Shown: piece by piece, positions 53,300 to 61,075 of the stretch | How positions within the stretch are numbered: position 1 is the stretch's first letter | Layout: every line of letters starts with the position of its first letter | DNA from: Niveispirillum fermenti | GTDB lineage: Bacteria; Pseudomonadota; Alphaproteobacteria; Azospirillales; Azospirillaceae | DNA length: 64,000 nt | Reading direction: 5' to 3' | Assembly: GCF_048066175.1 (NCBI RefSeq) | Contig: NZ_JBLTXA010000011.1 | Location: 1-64,000, forward strand | Translations under genes and position numbers: made by a program | The notes under the pieces: model-generated | Databases searched by the model: none | What the model was told of the DNA's origin: nothing | Seen by the model: only the letters and a program-made list of their open reading frames with translations

Positions 53300-53322
53300 A
53301 AGATGCATTATATATATTGCTT
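53300..53322. promoter_or_regulatory. Probable NsrR operator 1
   Basis: Left half AAGATGCATTA matches the known 11-1-11 consensus half-site AAGATGCATTT at 10 of 11 positions; the right half matches at about 6 of 11. It lies on the nsrR side of the divergent region and could mediate autoregulation. Confidence 0.6.
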
Positions 53323-53342
53323 TAAATTCATCGAGCCAAGAT

Positions 53343-53365
53343 AAGGTGTATTTCATAAACATCTT
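53343..53365. promoter_or_regulatory. Probable NsrR operator 2, upstream of hmp
   Basis: AAGGTGTATTT-C-ATAAACATCTT fits the NsrR 11-1-11 palindrome at 17 of 22 positions. It ends 18 bp before the hmp start codon, a position suited to repression. Confidence 0.75.
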
Positions 53366-53383
53366 TATAACGGAGCGTTCCCG

Positions 53384-54595
53384 ATGTTGAGCCAGGAAAC
53401 CATTGCCATCGTAAAGGCCACCGCCCCCGTCATGCACCGGCATGGCGAGACCATTACGCGGCACATGTATGACAAGCTGCTGCGCGCACCAGCCATCCGC
53501 GCCCTGTTCGATCCCACGCACCAGCGCAATGGCACCCAGGCCCGGGCCCTGGCGGCAGCTGTAGCCGCCTATGCCGACAACATCGACAATCTGCCTGCAT
53601 TGGGACCGGCGGTGGAGCGTATCGCGGAACGGCATGTGGCCCTTGGCGTACAGCCGCACCATTACGATATCGTGGGCACCAACCTGCTGGAATCGGTGCA
53701 GGACATTCTGGGCGAGACCGCCACGCCCGCGATCATGGGGGCCTGGGCGGAAGCCTGGGTTGCCTTGCGCGATATCTTCGTGCAGGTCGAACAGGCCAGG
53801 TACCGCGATAATGCGGGCGCGCCGGGCGGGTGGTATGGCTGGCGGCCGTTCCGCGTGGCCCGAATCGTGGAAGAGGGGGGCCCGGTCCGCAGCCTGTATC
53901 TGGAACCGCAGGATGGGGGCGCCGTCCTGTCCTTCCGTCCCGGACAATATCTGACTGTGCGCCTGCCCGTGGACGGCCATGGACCGCTGTTGCGGCATTA
54001 CAGCCTGTCGGATGCGCCGCGTGCCGGCGGCTACCGCATTTCCGTGAAACGCGAAGATGCGCCCGGTGCCGGCCTTCCCCACGGGCTTGGGTCAGGGTAC
54101 ATCCATCGCCATCTGGCAGAGGGCGACATCGTGGAGGTGGCACCCCCCGCCGGCAATTTCCTGGCCCCGGATGATGGCCGGCCGCTGATCCTGCTGGCGG
54201 GAGGTATCGGGATCACCCCGTTCCTGTCCATTCTGGAAGACGCGGCAGAACGGGGCGACCGCCGGCAGATGCGGGTGATGCACGCCGTTCGCGACCGTGC
54301 CCACCATGCATTCGGGCCGCGCCTGCGGACGCTGGCAGCCACGCATGCCAACATCACGGCCGGAATTTTCTATGAAACGGTGAGCGAGCGTGACGTGCAG
54401 GGCCATGATTATGACCATGCCGGTCGCATCGATCCTGCCGCCCTTGTCTCCCGGTCGCCCGACACCCATTACATGGTCTGCGGTCCCAAGGGCTTCATGG
54501 CCAGCATGATCCGCGGATTGCGGGCCGGCGGCGTCGCCGCCGACCGGATCAGCTATGAATTCTTCGGCTCCCATGAGCAGGATCTGATCGGCTGA
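53384..54595 (+). CDS. hmp: Nitric oxide dioxygenase (flavohaemoglobin)
   Basis: Detoxifies NO to nitrate with O2 and NADH. The N-terminal globin has the proximal His84 (ERHVALGVQPHHY), the distal Tyr29 (HMYDKLL) and Gln52. The FAD domain carries RPGQYLTVRLP and RHYSLSD. The NAD domain has LAGGIGITPFLSIL and the C-terminal YEFFG. At 403 aa it is full length. CGGAG lies 10 nt upstream of the ATG. Divergent from nsrR, so NO-induced expression is expected. Confidence 0.97.
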   Translation: MLSQETIAIVKATAPVMHRHGETITRHMYDKLLRAPAIRALFDPTHQRNGTQARALAAAVAAYADNIDNLPALGPAVERIAERHVALGVQPHHYDIVGTNLLESVQDILGETATPAIMGAWAEAWVALRDIFVQVEQARYRDNAGAPGGWYGWRPFRVARIVEEGGPVRSLYLEPQDGGAVLSFRPGQYLTVRLPVDGHGPLLRHYSLSDAPRAGGYRISVKREDAPGAGLPHGLGSGYIHRHLAEGDIVEVAPPAGNFLAPDDGRPLILLAGGIGITPFLSILEDAAERGDRRQMRVMHAVRDRAHHAFGPRLRTLAATHANITAGIFYETVSERDVQGHDYDHAGRIDPAALVSRSPDTHYMVCGPKGFMASMIRGLRAGGVAADRISYEFFGSHEQDLIG

Positions 54596-54603
54596 GATTT
54601 CAC

Positions 54604-54640
54604 AAAAAGGCGGGGCCGTATCCATGGCGGATACGGCCCC
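54604..54640 (-). terminator. Terminator between convergent hmp and chemoreceptor gene
   Basis: 12-bp stem (54612-54623 with 54629-54640). On the minus strand it is followed by a CTTTTTG run, so it is a canonical terminator for the chemoreceptor transcript and may also stop hmp. Confidence 0.85.
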
Positions 54641-54671
54641 GGAAAACTCTCCGGCACAGCACATTGTCCCG

Positions 54672-56645
54672 TCAGGCCGCCCGCGCTTCCTGCAGGAAAT
54701 TGTCGACCTGCACCGCCAGCCGTCCGGCCCCCTGGCTCAGTTCGGCGGCAGACCCGCGAACCTGCTGGGCGGCCGATCCTGTCTCACCCGTGGCCTGGGT
54801 GACACCCGTGATGTGTTCCGTCACGTCACGGGTGCCGATGGCGGCCTGGGTGATGTTGCCGGCAATCTCCCGCGTGGCGGCCTGCTGCTGTTCCACGGCT
54901 GCGGAGATGGCGGCAGCGGTCTCGTGGATTTCGCGGATGACTTGGGTGATCCCCCGCAGCGCGGTACCGGCGCTGTTGGACGCCCCCTGGATTTCCTCCA
55001 CCTTGGACCGGATACGGTCGGTGGCCTGGGCGGTCTGGTTCGCCAGCCCCTTCACCTCCGATGCCACCACGGCAAAGCCCTTGCCGGCTTCCCCCGCACG
55101 GGCGGCCTCGATGGTGGCGTTCAGGGCCAGCAGGTTGGTCTGGCTGGCAATGGCGGTGATCAGGTCCACCACCTCGCCCACCTCCCGCGCGGCCTCCACC
55201 AGGCGGTTCATCAACTGGTCGGCCTTGGCGGCATCGGTCACCGCCTGGCTGGTGCGGTTGTTCGAAACCTCTGCCTGGCGGCCGATCTCCTGGATGGACG
55301 CTGACAGTTCCTCCGTGGCGCTGGCCACGGCCGCGACGTTGGTGCTGGCCTCTTCCGCGGCGGCGGCCACGGCGGTGGACTGGCCGTTGGCATCGGTCGC
55401 CGTGCGGCTCAACGCATCGGCGGCCTGCGCCATCTCCTCCGCCGCCTGGCTGACCAGATCGACGACGCTTTTGACGTTGCGCTCGAAATCGTCTGTCAAC
55501 TGGACCTGCCTTGTGATCAGCGACCAGGTGAGCATCGGGGCCACATAGCGTCCCTGATCGTCGCGGATAGCGGTGACGCGCAAATCCATCACCTCATTGC
55601 CCAGCTTGATCTTGGCCCGATGCGGCAGGGCATTGGGGTTGGACAGGATGCGGCGCTGATGCTCGGGGTGGCGGTGCAGGATGTCGATGGACTTGCCGGC
55701 CAGCTCGTCGGCCTTGCAGGGCAGCAGATGCTCGACGGTCCTCAGGACCTCCAGGCTCCGCTTGTTCATGTAATCGATCTTGAAATCGTTGGACGGGTCG
55801 CAGGTCATGACCCCCAGCGGCAGGTCAGCAATCATCTGTGCCTGGGCAAAGGCGCGGGAAACCGTCTCGCGCAACTGGTCGAAGGCTGCCGCCATGCGGC
55901 CCAGCTCGTCCTTGCGGTCCAGTCGCATCGGTCCCGTCGCCCGGCCTTCGGACAGCTCGGCCATGGCCAGACTGATGCGGTTCAGGGGCGTGACAATGAT
56001 CCTGGCCAGCAGCAGCGCGCAAAGGAGGGCAGCCAGCGCGGCGACACCGACGCCCGTCCACAACACGGCATTGATCCCGTGCAAGCCTTCATCGGCAATG
56101 GCGGAGCGCTGCTCCAGGCGGCCGCGCTCGCGCGTTTCGATGGTGTTCAGTTCACGGTGCAGACGCTCGATGATCGGCGCGCTTGCCCGGTTGGCCACCA
56201 TCTGGCGTGCCGCCTCCAGCCCATCCGGCTGCGAGGCCAGGGCAATCTCCCTATCCGCAACCTCTCGCTTCCAGTCAGCGGCGGCTTCCTCCACGACCTG
56301 GAAAGAAACCTGATCCTGCGGCACCCCGCCCTCGCGGCTATATTGCCGGGCCCTCGACATGGCGGCGGCGAAACGGCTCTGACCTTCCGTCACCGTATCC
56401 AGGAAGGACTTGTCACCGGTGATCAGGAAAGCGCGAAGAGCCGATTCCTGCTGCTGTATGGCCTGCTGGAGGTTTCCAACCTCGTCCAGAACCTGATAAC
56501 TGTTCGTATTCAGATCCACGGCCTGGTGCGTATTCTGCATGAACATGCTCATGCCGATACCGGCACCGGTGACAACAGTCACCAGAAGACCAAAGGCAAG
56601 TCCCATCTTGCCAATAACGGGTATATCTGAAAACCGGGCAATCAT
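54672..56645 (-). CDS. Methyl-accepting chemotaxis protein (CHASE3-HAMP-PAS-MCP)
   Basis: Transmembrane chemoreceptor of 657 aa. TM1 covers residues ~12-36 and is followed by a ~150-residue periplasmic helical domain with the CHASE3-like motif QQQESALRAFLITGDKSFLD. TM2 lies near residue 190-212 (VGVAALAALLCALLLARIIV), then a HAMP domain. A PAS-like segment follows (MIADLPLGVMTCDPSNDFKIDYMNKRSLE, around residues 275-390), as in energy/redox-sensing receptors. The C-terminal signalling domain has the hairpin core ASQTNLLALNATIEAARAGEAGKGFAVVA (about residue 500-530). The PAS sits after the HAMP, between it and the signalling helix. Signal unknown. Confidence 0.93.
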   Translation of the reverse strand: MIARFSDIPVIGKMGLAFGLLVTVVTGAGIGMSMFMQNTHQAVDLNTNSYQVLDEVGNLQQAIQQQESALRAFLITGDKSFLDTVTEGQSRFAAAMSRARQYSREGGVPQDQVSFQVVEEAAADWKREVADREIALASQPDGLEAARQMVANRASAPIIERLHRELNTIETRERGRLEQRSAIADEGLHGINAVLWTGVGVAALAALLCALLLARIIVTPLNRISLAMAELSEGRATGPMRLDRKDELGRMAAAFDQLRETVSRAFAQAQMIADLPLGVMTCDPSNDFKIDYMNKRSLEVLRTVEHLLPCKADELAGKSIDILHRHPEHQRRILSNPNALPHRAKIKLGNEVMDLRVTAIRDDQGRYVAPMLTWSLITRQVQLTDDFERNVKSVVDLVSQAAEEMAQAADALSRTATDANGQSTAVAAAAEEASTNVAAVASATEELSASIQEIGRQAEVSNNRTSQAVTDAAKADQLMNRLVEAAREVGEVVDLITAIASQTNLLALNATIEAARAGEAGKGFAVVASEVKGLANQTAQATDRIRSKVEEIQGASNSAGTALRGITQVIREIHETAAAISAAVEQQQAATREIAGNITQAAIGTRDVTEHITGVTQATGETGSAAQQVRGSAAELSQGAGRLAVQVDNFLQEARAA

Positions 56646-56800
56646 GACGTGCTCCCCCTCACCCTGACACTCGTTCACTGGAAGCAGGATGCATTCGACA
56701 AGATTACCTATAATTTAATATGGTTAAGCCTTGCAGTTGATTTGTTGGAAACTATCCGTTTGCACTGGTATCGGATGGAAGGCCTTCAATAGCGCGCCAA

Positions 56801-56835
56801 GAAAAAAACCCCGGCACCGCGAAGGCACCGGGGTT
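56801..56835 (-). terminator. gcrA terminator
   Basis: On the minus strand, AACCCCGG/CCGGGGTT stem (56807-56814 with 56828-56835) followed by seven Ts. Canonical, 26 bp past the gcrA stop. Confidence 0.88.
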
Positions 56836-56860
56836 CTCGAAATCCGCCAGGGGCGTAAGA

Positions 56861-57235
56861 TCAGGCGACGCCCAACTTGCGCTCATCCTCCCGCTTGCGG
56901 GCGGGTTGGTAGGCGATAGCGGCGTGTTCGGCACAATAAGGCAGGCCATTAAGCGAGGGCTTGCCACAGAAATGGAAATCCGGCGACTTCGGATCGCCGA
57001 CCGGCCACTTGCACATCCGTTCGGTCAGGGACAGGATGGTGGCGCCCTTGGTCGGCTTTTTCTTGATGGGAGATGGCCGGCCCGACAGCCCCAGCCGGTG
57101 CGCCTTGCCGATAACGGCGTTGCGGGTGACATTGCCCAGCAGCTCGGCGATTTCGCTGGCACTCATGCCTTGACCCCAAAGCTGGCGCAGCTTTTCAACG
57201 CGCTCTTCGCTCCAGGTGCTTTCCGTCGCTTCCAC
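56861..57235 (-). CDS. gcrA: Cell-cycle regulator GcrA
   Basis: Alphaproteobacterial sigma-70 cofactor that activates genes with methylated GANTC sites (made by CcrM). The N-terminal HTH is diagnostic: TWSEERVEKLRQLWGQGMSA, SEIAELLGNVTRNAVIGKAH and RLGLSGRPSP. The C-terminal sigma-interaction region (CKWPVGDPKSPDFHFCG ... YCAEHAAIAY) has conserved Cys/His residues. At 124 aa it is shorter than Caulobacter GcrA (~173) because the linker is brief. The start is a GTG at 57235 with AGGGG further upstream. Three GATTC sites lie in the region before it. Confidence 0.95.
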   Translation of the reverse strand: MEATESTWSEERVEKLRQLWGQGMSASEIAELLGNVTRNAVIGKAHRLGLSGRPSPIKKKPTKGATILSLTERMCKWPVGDPKSPDFHFCGKPSLNGLPYCAEHAAIAYQPARKREDERKLGVA

Positions 57236-57368
57236 GCTCCATATCCCCTTATTGGTATGGCAATAACCGGCTTGGATTAACGTTAACCCTTCAGAAGGCA
57301 ACAAGTTGCAATCTGCCTGCGAATTAACGTCTTATCCATTGTATGGCCACTAAATATGGTGGCCGCTT

Positions 57369-57423
57369 GATTCCAAACCTACCAAATTTGATTCGCGTTG
57401 GGTAGGGGGGCGGCCACGGATTC
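57369..57423. promoter_or_regulatory. Cluster of three GANTC (CcrM/GcrA) sites upstream of gcrA
   Basis: GATTC occurs at 57369-57373, 57390-57394 and 57419-57423, all within 55 bp and on the same strand. Adenine methylation at GANTC gates GcrA-dependent promoters, so the cluster could time gcrA or the neighbouring transcript. gcrA starts at 57235, about 135 bp from the nearest site. Confidence 0.5.
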
Positions 57424-57452
57424 CTGTGGGTAACTTCCTTACCTATACGAGA

Positions 57453-57480
57453 GTGAGGGGCGGACTATGCCGCCCCTCAC
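57453..57480 (-). terminator. Hairpin downstream of the long isocitrate dehydrogenase
   Basis: Perfect 11-bp stem (57453-57463 with 57470-57480) around a 6-nt loop, 21 bp past the stop. No T-tract. Confidence 0.6.
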
Positions 57481-57501
57481 CCGTTTGGCCGATCCCCGCC
57501 C

Positions 57502-58953
57502 TTACTGCCCGGCCGCGAGGGAGAAGCCGTTGCTCCCATCAAAGCTGTAGAGGCTGGCCGTCTGCACCACATCCAGCCCAGCCTGGGTGAAGCGGCCCAG
57601 GGTGGCGACGATGGCCGCCGGATCGACGGGGCTCTTGCCATCGCCCATCATCCGCAGACGCCAATGGTCGGTGCAGAAGGTCTCCGGCGCGCCGTCCGGC
57701 CAGACCTTCTGCCCCCGGTTGGAAATCATGGTCAGTTTCAGGTCATCCCCGATCAGCGCAGCCACGCGGGCTGCCATGTCGTCGCCGGTGCCGCCCTTGT
57801 GATCCAGAAACAGGTCAACGCCGATCAGCTTCTTTTCCTGCCGGACGGTATCCTTCAGCGCGATGCCCGCGAAGCTGGCCTTCTCGCCCACCTGATATGA
57901 AGCAGGCGTGAGCTGGACGGGGCGCTCACCCAGCCGGTCGATCAGGTTCGCGGCGAAGTCGCGGGTGCCGACACGGGCCTTTGACACACCACGCTTGAAG
58001 ATATCGACGGTATGGATGCCGTCCTCGATCATCTTCAGCCAGGCATTGTGGATCTTCTCCGCCGCTTCCGCCTGGCCGATATGGACCAGCATCATGACCG
58101 AAGCCAGGATCAGGCCCGACGGGTTGGCGATGCCCTTGCCGGCGATGGTGGGGGCTGAACCGTGGATGGCCTCGAACATGGCGCACTGGTCGCCGATATT
58201 GGACGAACCGGCCAGACCGACCGAGCCCGTGATCTGGGCCGCGATGTCCGAGATGATGTCGCCATAGAGGTTCAGCGTGACGATGACGTCGAACTGCTCG
58301 GGCGTGTCGGCCAGACGGGCCGCGCCGATATCGACGATCATGGTTTCATGCTCGATATCGGGATATTCGGCCGCGATCTCATCGAAGGTGCGATGGAACA
58401 GGCCATCGCTGATCTTCATGATATTGTCCTTCACGAAGGCCGTCACCTTGCGGCGATGGTTCGCGCGGGCATATTCAAAGGCGTAGCGGATGATCTTTTC
58501 CGAACCGGGACGGGTGATCAGCTTGACGGCCTGCGTCACTTCCTGCGTCTGGCGGTATTCGATGCCGGCATAAAGGTCTTCCTCGTTCTCGCGCACGATG
58601 ACCACGTCCATGGTGGGGTGCTTGGTCGAGACATAGGGGTGATAGGAGACGCAAGGCCGGATATTGGCGTAAAGGCCCAGCGCACCACGGATGGTGACGT
58701 TCAGCGATTTGTACCCGCCCCCCTGCGGCGTCGTGATGGGGGCCTTCAGGAACACCTTGGTGCGGCGCAGGCTTTCCCAGGCGCTGGGCTCCATGCCGTT
58801 CATGATGCCGCGCTTGTAGACGCTTTCGCCGATCTGGATTTCCTCGACCGCGAGATTGGCTCCGGAAGCCTGCAGCACTTCCAGGGTGGCATCCATGATT
58901 TCGGGGCCGATACCATCGCCGCGGGCGATGGTGATGGGGGTGGGTTCAGTCAT
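57502..58953 (-). CDS. NADP-dependent isocitrate dehydrogenase, alphaproteobacterial long type
   Basis: Isocitrate/isopropylmalate dehydrogenase-fold enzyme of 483 aa. The N-terminal three-quarters show ITIARGDGIGPEIMDATLEV, YANIRPCVSYHP, VIVRENEEDLYAGIEYR, NLYGDIISDIAAQITGSVGL and EAIHGSAPTIAGKGIANPSG, the family's substrate and metal sites. The last ~140 residues are an extra domain found in the alphaproteobacterial/rickettsial-type group (ICDH_alpha). The ATG at 58953 is preceded by AAGGACC. The product is probably isocitrate dehydrogenase, but a related beta-decarboxylating dehydrogenase activity cannot be excluded because a conventional icd is also present. Confidence 0.88.
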   Translation of the reverse strand: MTEPTPITIARGDGIGPEIMDATLEVLQASGANLAVEEIQIGESVYKRGIMNGMEPSAWESLRRTKVFLKAPITTPQGGGYKSLNVTIRGALGLYANIRPCVSYHPYVSTKHPTMDVVIVRENEEDLYAGIEYRQTQEVTQAVKLITRPGSEKIIRYAFEYARANHRRKVTAFVKDNIMKISDGLFHRTFDEIAAEYPDIEHETMIVDIGAARLADTPEQFDVIVTLNLYGDIISDIAAQITGSVGLAGSSNIGDQCAMFEAIHGSAPTIAGKGIANPSGLILASVMMLVHIGQAEAAEKIHNAWLKMIEDGIHTVDIFKRGVSKARVGTRDFAANLIDRLGERPVQLTPASYQVGEKASFAGIALKDTVRQEKKLIGVDLFLDHKGGTGDDMAARVAALIGDDLKLTMISNRGQKVWPDGAPETFCTDHWRLRMMGDGKSPVDPAAIVATLGRFTQAGLDVVQTASLYSFDGSNGFSLAAGQ

Positions 58954-59345
58954 GTCTGGGTCCTTGTCATCAACGCCCGTCCCCTTCAGCGGGGTTGGCC
59001 GGGCATGTGGCGGCAACCTAATCCCGCTGCCCCTTGCGCGCAATCGCACCAATGGTCGGGGCCGGTCTGCCAGTGCGAGGCAAGTGCCGGACAATAAAAC
59101 ACTTTTGTGTCTGCCCGATGACGGGGCCGGCATGATCCGGCAAGCAGACAGGCGCCCGCGGATCAAAATCTTGCCCAAGGAATACCAGGGCATGTTGCCC
59201 GCCGATCGATTTTGCTCCAGAATTGATGCACCGCACAATCAGCATGAATTTTCCATCGATCATATGGGCGCAGAGTTCCACCGCCAGCGACGCTCATGCC
59301 GGCAACCATACGTCGCGCGGATATGCTCATAACAAAGGAACGACA
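58954..59345. other. Divergent intergenic region, isocitrate dehydrogenase / MCP-PilZ
   Basis: 392 bp with promoters for two divergent genes. A short CACTTTTGTG palindromic word lies near 59099-59108, and the sequence becomes AT-richer near 59210-59260. No ORF or RNA is supported. Confidence 0.4.
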
Positions 59346-61016
59346 ATGGCACTTGGCATTGATGAACAGGACGCCCACGCCCGCCGTCTCGCGGTCTTCA
59401 AGATCACGCAGCGTGATCTGGCGCTGGCGGGGGAACTGGCAGATTTCGCGCAGGCCCGGCTGCCCGGCCTGCTGCGTCAGTGGCATTCCCGTTTTGCGGC
59501 ATGGCCGGAAATACAATCAGCCCTGGCCAGCGACGATGTCCATGCGGTTCGCGTGGCCCATTGGACCCGGGCCGTATCCGGCCGGCTGGACGCGGAGTTC
59601 CTGTCATCGGCCAAACGGCTTGCCCAGGCATTTTACGACAATAATGTCCCAGGCTATGCCGTAGCCATCTGCCACAATACCGTGATGAACGGGATTGTGG
59701 AGGCGCTGGACCTGACCGATGACGGCCGCTCCGACGGCCTGTTCGGCCGCGGTGCATCGGCCCGCCGGCGCGCCATGCGGGACGCACTGACCCGCATCGT
59801 CTGGCTGGACCTGGAATTGTTGCTGGAAACCTACGCGGAGGCCGAAAAGGCCACCCGGTCACACGCGCTGGTCCATATGGCCGAGACGGTGGAGCGGGAA
59901 GCCAGCGCCGCCGTGGAACAGGTGGCCACCCGGACCGGCGGCATGGCCCGCGAGGCGGAAGGCATGGCCGGATCAGCCGGGCGGGTCGGTGCCAACGCCC
60001 AGGACGTGGCCGACTCCGCCCGTGAAGCCCTGACCACGGCCCAGACCGTCGCCAGCGCCACAGAGCAGCTTGTCGGCTCCATCCGCGAGATTTCCACCCA
60101 GGTGGTTCATTCCAGCACGGTAACCCGCCGCGCGGTGGAAACGGGCGACAAGGCGGCCGCCACCATCCGCACCTTGTCCGATGCGGTTGGCAGGATCGGC
60201 GAAGTGGCGCAAATGATCTCCGACATTGCCGGCCAGACCAACCTGCTGGCGCTCAATGCAACGATCGAGGCCGCACGGGCCGGGGAGTCCGGCAAGGGGT
60301 TCGCGGTTGTGGCGGGAGAGGTGAAGAACCTCGCCACCCAGACCGCCCGCTCCACGGAGGAGATCGGCCGGCAGATCACCGAAATCCAGAATGTGACGGG
60401 TCAGGCGGTGGCTGCCATGTCGGAGATCGGATCAACCATCGACGAGATCGACCATGTCTCCGCCGCCATCGCCGCCGCCATCGAGGAGCAATCCGCCGCG
60501 ACGCAGGAAATCGGCCGCAATGTTGCCGCCACCTCCGCCGCCGTCAGCCACGTGGCCAACAATATCGCCGCCGTGTCCGATGAAGCTCAACGCACGGGCG
60601 AGCAGGCCTCCCGGGTGAAGGCCGGCTCCGCGGAGGTCGCCGGCAGCATCGAGGAGCTTCGCCGGGTATTGGTGCGCGTCGTCCGAACCAGCACGGAAGA
60701 GGCGGACCGTCGGCGCAAGCCGCGCTATATGGTCGATGAAGGCGGCCTGATCGAACAGCCGGGCGGGTCCGCCAAGGCGCGGCTGGTCAATATCTCGGAG
60801 GGCGGCGCCATGCTGCGGATGGATGGCCCGGCCCCCGCGGTCGGCAGCACAGGCACCCTGTCCCTGCCCCGCCTGCCCGGCCTGACGATGCGCTTCCGCG
60901 TCCTGGGACAGGAACGTGACCTGGTCCATGTTAAATTCGAGGCTGCGGATACCGCGACACCAAGCTTCCGGAAAGCGTTCGACGCACTGACCCACGGCCT
61001 GAAGCAGGTGGCATGA
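59346..61016 (+). CDS. Globin-like sensor-MCP-PilZ fusion chemoreceptor
   Basis: Soluble chemoreceptor of 556 aa in three parts. Residues ~10-180 align with the globin-coupled sensor (HemAT) domain (FKITQRDLALAGELADFAQ ... LPGLLRQWHSRF). The proximal-histidine position in AKRLAQAFYDNNVPGYAV is Phe96, so haem binding in the usual way is unlikely. Residues ~200-450 are an MCP signalling domain with the core ISDIAGQTNLLALNATIEAARAGESGKGF (split around 235-335). Residues ~453-550 are a PilZ domain with RRKPR and NISEGGA, the two c-di-GMP-binding motifs. No membrane segment is present. AAGGA precedes the ATG. It probably integrates c-di-GMP into chemotaxis signalling (inference). Confidence 0.88.
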   Translation: MALGIDEQDAHARRLAVFKITQRDLALAGELADFAQARLPGLLRQWHSRFAAWPEIQSALASDDVHAVRVAHWTRAVSGRLDAEFLSSAKRLAQAFYDNNVPGYAVAICHNTVMNGIVEALDLTDDGRSDGLFGRGASARRRAMRDALTRIVWLDLELLLETYAEAEKATRSHALVHMAETVEREASAAVEQVATRTGGMAREAEGMAGSAGRVGANAQDVADSAREALTTAQTVASATEQLVGSIREISTQVVHSSTVTRRAVETGDKAAATIRTLSDAVGRIGEVAQMISDIAGQTNLLALNATIEAARAGESGKGFAVVAGEVKNLATQTARSTEEIGRQITEIQNVTGQAVAAMSEIGSTIDEIDHVSAAIAAAIEEQSAATQEIGRNVAATSAAVSHVANNIAAVSDEAQRTGEQASRVKAGSAEVAGSIEELRRVLVRVVRTSTEEADRRRKPRYMVDEGGLIEQPGGSAKARLVNISEGGAMLRMDGPAPAVGSTGTLSLPRLPGLTMRFRVLGQERDLVHVKFEAADTATPSFRKAFDALTHGLKQVA

Positions 61017-61020
61017 CCCT

Positions 61021-61073
61021 CCCCCCTTTTTGACCGGGTGTCCGTTTGCGGTGGAGCCCGGTCAAAGGGGGGG
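61021..61073. terminator. Hairpin terminator between convergent MCP-PilZ and VWA genes
   Basis: Long imperfect stem: C6-T5-GACCGGG (61021-61038) with CCCGGTCAAAG7 (61057-61073), 18-nt loop, two extra Ts bulged. Shared by both genes. Confidence 0.7.
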
Positions 61074-61075
61074 CT

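Noticed and set aside
57280..57335. CtrA-type operator near TTAACGTTAACC and AATTAACG upstream of gcrA
   Set aside because: The half-sites do not have the TTAA-N7-TTAA spacing expected for CtrA.
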